Shown: one piece after another, positions 5,717 through 7,483 of the stretch
How the letters are laid out: each line of letters starts with the position of its first letter
How positions within the stretch are numbered: the first letter of the stretch is position 1
Assembly (NCBI GenBank): GCA_900544225.1
Contig: UQUD01000092.1
Location: 1-7,483, forward strand
Reading direction: 5' to 3'
DNA length: 7,483 nucleotides
DNA from: an uncultured Collinsella sp.
Lineage (GTDB): Bacteria; Actinomycetota; Coriobacteriia; Coriobacteriales; Coriobacteriaceae
Program-made: the position numbers and the translations under genes
The notes under the pieces: model-generated
Told to the model about the DNA's origin: nothing
The model's input: the letters and a program-made list of their open reading frames with translations, nothing else
Database searches by the model: none

Positions 5717-7291
5717 ATGGGAAAGAAACTCGACAAGAAAGCCAAGGCCGCCGTGGCCAAGACGCCCAAAAGCATGAAGGTCGATAAGGCCGTCAAAAAA
5801 TTCCGCAAGCTTGAGGGCAAGCTGTGGACCCGCGAGTACCTGCTCAAGATTGCCGAGTTTGACGGCGCGACCATTGCCCCCGCCAACGGCGCCGCAGCGC
5901 GCGCCGACGCCATGGGCACCCTTGCCGGCGAGCATCACAAACTCTTGACCAGCGAGAAGTCCGTTGAACTTGTGCGCTCGTTGGCACACGAGACCGTCGC
6001 CGGCGGCAATATCGACGACCCGCAGCTGCTCGACGAGATCCGCGTGCTCGGCCGCGATCAGCGCGAGGCAAGCGCCATTCCCACCGAGGAGGCCGAGGCC
6101 TGGACCAGGCTCACCTGCGAGGCCGACGCCGTGTGGCACAAGGCCAAGACGGCCAATGACTGGGCGAGCTTTGAGCCCTACGTGGATAGAATCGTCGCCC
6201 AACTTAAGCATCAGGCCGAGCTCATGGACCCCAAGCGCGACCCGTACGATGTGTGGCTCGACCAGTACGAGCGCGGCCTTTCCACCAAGAGCTTCGATGC
6301 GTTTTGCGACGAGGTCAAGGCCACGGTCGTGCCGCTCGTACACGCCATCGGCGAGCGCGGCCAGCAGCCCGCTGCCGACTTTTTGCACGCCCGCGTGCCC
6401 GAGGCCGCCCAGCGCGCCATGAGCTTCGACCTTATGAAGCTCGTCGGCCTGGACCTGAACGACACCACGCTTGCCTTTACCGAGCACCCGTTTAGCGAGG
6501 GCTTTGCCGTGGGCGACGCGCGCATCGCGACGCACATCTACGAGAACGACTGCATCTCCAACGTCTACAGCATCATCCACGAGGCGGGCCACGCCATGTA
6601 CGAGCTGGGCGTCAATCCTGCCTATGCGCGCACCTGTCTTGAAGGTGGCACCTCCATGGGCATCCACGAGAGCCAGAGCCGCTTTTTCGAGAACACCGTG
6701 GGTCGCAGCCGCGCCTTTATGGGGCCGCTGCTCGAGGTGCTGCGCCGCCACGCGCCCGAGGTCTACGGTGACGTCGACGAGGACACGCTCTGCCGTGCCG
6801 TGAACATCGCGCAGCCGTCGTTGATCCGCACCGAGGCGGACGAGCTCACCTATCCGCTGCACGTTATGGTGCGCTACGAGATCGAGCGCATGCTGTTTGC
6901 CGGCGAGGCCACGGCCAAGGACATCCCCGCGCTTTGGAATCGTTTTATGGATGAGTACCTGGGCATTCCCGTTCCCGACGACACGCACGGCTGTCTGCAG
7001 GATACGCACTGGAGCGGTGGCTCGTTTGGCTACTTCCCCACGTATGCGCTGGGTAGCGCCTACGACGCCATGTTTGTGCCGGCCATGTGCCGCGACGGCG
7101 TCGACCTCAACGGCGCCTGTGCGAGCGGCGATTTGGCGCCCGTCCGCGCCTGGCTGGGCGAGCACATTTGGCAGTGGGGCCGCGCCAAAGACGCGCCGGA
7201 ACTCATCAAGGGCGCCTGCGGCATGGCGTTCGATGCCCGCTACTACTGCAGCTACCTGCAGGACAAGTTCACCACGCTCTACGAGCTGTAA
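5717..7291 (+). CDS. M32-family metallocarboxypeptidase (carboxypeptidase Taq type)
   Basis: This 524-residue enzyme should remove C-terminal amino acids from peptides in the cytoplasm; no signal peptide is visible. Family hallmarks appear in order: HPF (257-259), the DxR variant DAR (267-269), the zinc site HEAGH (288-292, with Glu289 as the catalytic base), GIHESQSR (315-322) with Glu318 as the third zinc ligand 26 residues after His292, IRTEADELTYP (370-380), and DTHWSGGSFGYFP (429-441). The length is slightly above the usual roughly 500. The extra length is a basic N-terminus with 11 lysines in the first 29 residues. The ATG at 5717 has AAGGA at 5706-5710, six bases upstream; an in-frame ATG at 5672 lacks this support. 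The gene diverges from pheST and has its own terminator, so it is probably monocistronic. I found no convincing promoter in 5579-5705. The physiological substrate is unknown. Confidence 0.95.
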   Translation: MGKKLDKKAKAAVAKTPKSMKVDKAVKKFRKLEGKLWTREYLLKIAEFDGATIAPANGAAARADAMGTLAGEHHKLLTSEKSVELVRSLAHETVAGGNIDDPQLLDEIRVLGRDQREASAIPTEEAEAWTRLTCEADAVWHKAKTANDWASFEPYVDRIVAQLKHQAELMDPKRDPYDVWLDQYERGLSTKSFDAFCDEVKATVVPLVHAIGERGQQPAADFLHARVPEAAQRAMSFDLMKLVGLDLNDTTLAFTEHPFSEGFAVGDARIATHIYENDCISNVYSIIHEAGHAMYELGVNPAYARTCLEGGTSMGIHESQSRFFENTVGRSRAFMGPLLEVLRRHAPEVYGDVDEDTLCRAVNIAQPSLIRTEADELTYPLHVMVRYEIERMLFAGEATAKDIPALWNRFMDEYLGIPVPDDTHGCLQDTHWSGGSFGYFPTYALGSAYDAMFVPAMCRDGVDLNGACASGDLAPVRAWLGEHIWQWGRAKDAPELIKGACGMAFDARYYCSYLQDKFTTLYEL

Positions 7292-7317
7292 GGCATAACC
7301 GTCACGCCAACGCAAAG

Positions 7318-7355
7318 GGGGCGCCGCGGAACCAATCCGCGGCGCCCCTTTTTTT
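7318..7355 (+). terminator. Strong intrinsic terminator after the M32 peptidase gene
   Basis: GGGGCGCCGCGGA (7318-7330) and TCCGCGGCGCCCC (7336-7348) form a perfect 13-bp stem with the 5-base loop ACCAA, followed by seven Ts (7349-7355). It lies 26 bases after the peptidase stop codon. An AAA upstream of the stem gives some potential on the opposite strand as well. Confidence 0.96.
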
Positions 7356-7356
7356 C

Positions 7357-7386
7357 ACCCAATAACTAGGTACCCAATGACTAGTT
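7357..7386. repeat. Two-copy 15-bp tandem repeat
   Basis: ACCCAATAACTAGGT (7357-7371) is followed directly by ACCCAATGACTAGTT (7372-7386), with two differences in 15 bases. It starts two bases after the terminator's T run in noncoding DNA. It is more A/T-rich than its surroundings. No function can be assigned; it may be a local duplication or part of a promoter region for a neighbour. Confidence 0.6.
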
Positions 7387-7453
7387 CGTTGACGCTAATG
7401 TCTTGGCAACGTCAGCGAAAACGGCCCCAAGCGAGCAAGGTGACGTGAAATGA
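7387..7453. other. Noncoding stretch with no assigned feature
   Basis: Between the tandem repeat and the edge hairpin I see no gene, tRNA or clear promoter. A short inverted repeat, CGTTG (7387-7391) with CAACG (7407-7411), is present but is too short to be meaningful alone. The nearest ATG before the hairpin opens only four codons. Confidence 0.4.
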
Positions 7454-7482
7454 AAGGGCGCTGACCTTCTGGTCGCGCCCTT
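7454..7482. terminator. Hairpin at the right edge, possible terminator
   Basis: AAGGGCGC (7454-7461) pairs with GCGCCCTT (7475-7482), and inside it GACC (7463-7466) pairs with GGTC (7471-7474) around TTCT, with one bulged T at 7462. This gives a 12-bp stem. On the minus strand it is followed by TTTCATTTC, which would suit the end of a leftward gene lying beyond the window. On the plus strand any T run would lie outside the window, so direction is undecided. Confidence 0.45.
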
Positions 7483-7483
7483 G

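Noticed and set aside
5573..7315. A 580-codon open frame on the minus strand opposite the M32 peptidase gene
   Set aside because: It covers the whole peptidase gene, has no recognisable domain, and crosses both intergenic sides. The plus frame carries every M32 motif, so this is an antisense shadow.

Overview
This is a compact, GC-rich bacterial housekeeping region. It holds four complete protein genes, one gene cut by the left edge, and clear regulatory DNA between them. Strong G/C bias at third codon positions, a phenylalanine T-box with a classical intrinsic terminator, and the mix of genes suggest a high-GC anaerobe of the Actinomycetota class Coriobacteriia (Collinsella or Olsenella type). 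That placement is inferred from gene style and could be wrong at genus level.

Layout from left to right. (1) 1-1390, minus strand: an energy-coupling-factor (ECF) metal uptake operon. The first gene encodes a fused CbiM/NikM-NikN substrate-binding membrane protein. It overlaps by 23 bases the start of a CbiQ-type transmembrane component that runs off the left edge. (2) 1391-1635: a dense intergenic region with the pheST terminator, a promoter whose -35 element lies in that terminator's loop, and a perfect GTGTTAC-N14-GTAACAC palindrome resembling a nickel-responsive NikR operator. (3) 1636-5211, minus strand: pheS then pheT, the two subunits of phenylalanyl-tRNA synthetase. (4) 5298-5578, minus strand: the pheST leader, a T-box riboswitch with a UUC (Phe) specifier candidate, the conserved T-box motif and a 14-bp terminator hairpin. 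(5) 5717-7291, plus strand: a single-gene M32-family metallocarboxypeptidase with a lysine-rich N-terminus, closed by a strong terminator. (6) 7356-7483: noncoding DNA with a 15-bp tandem repeat and a second hairpin at the right edge.

The units work independently. Uncharged tRNA-Phe should switch on pheST through the T-box. Nickel or cobalt status should control the ECF transporter through the palindrome. The peptidase appears to be a separate cytoplasmic peptide-degrading enzyme. I found no evidence of a mobile element, CRISPR array, tRNA or rRNA, and no convincing undescribed system. The most informative observation is the operator-like palindrome, which favours nickel over cobalt for the transporter.
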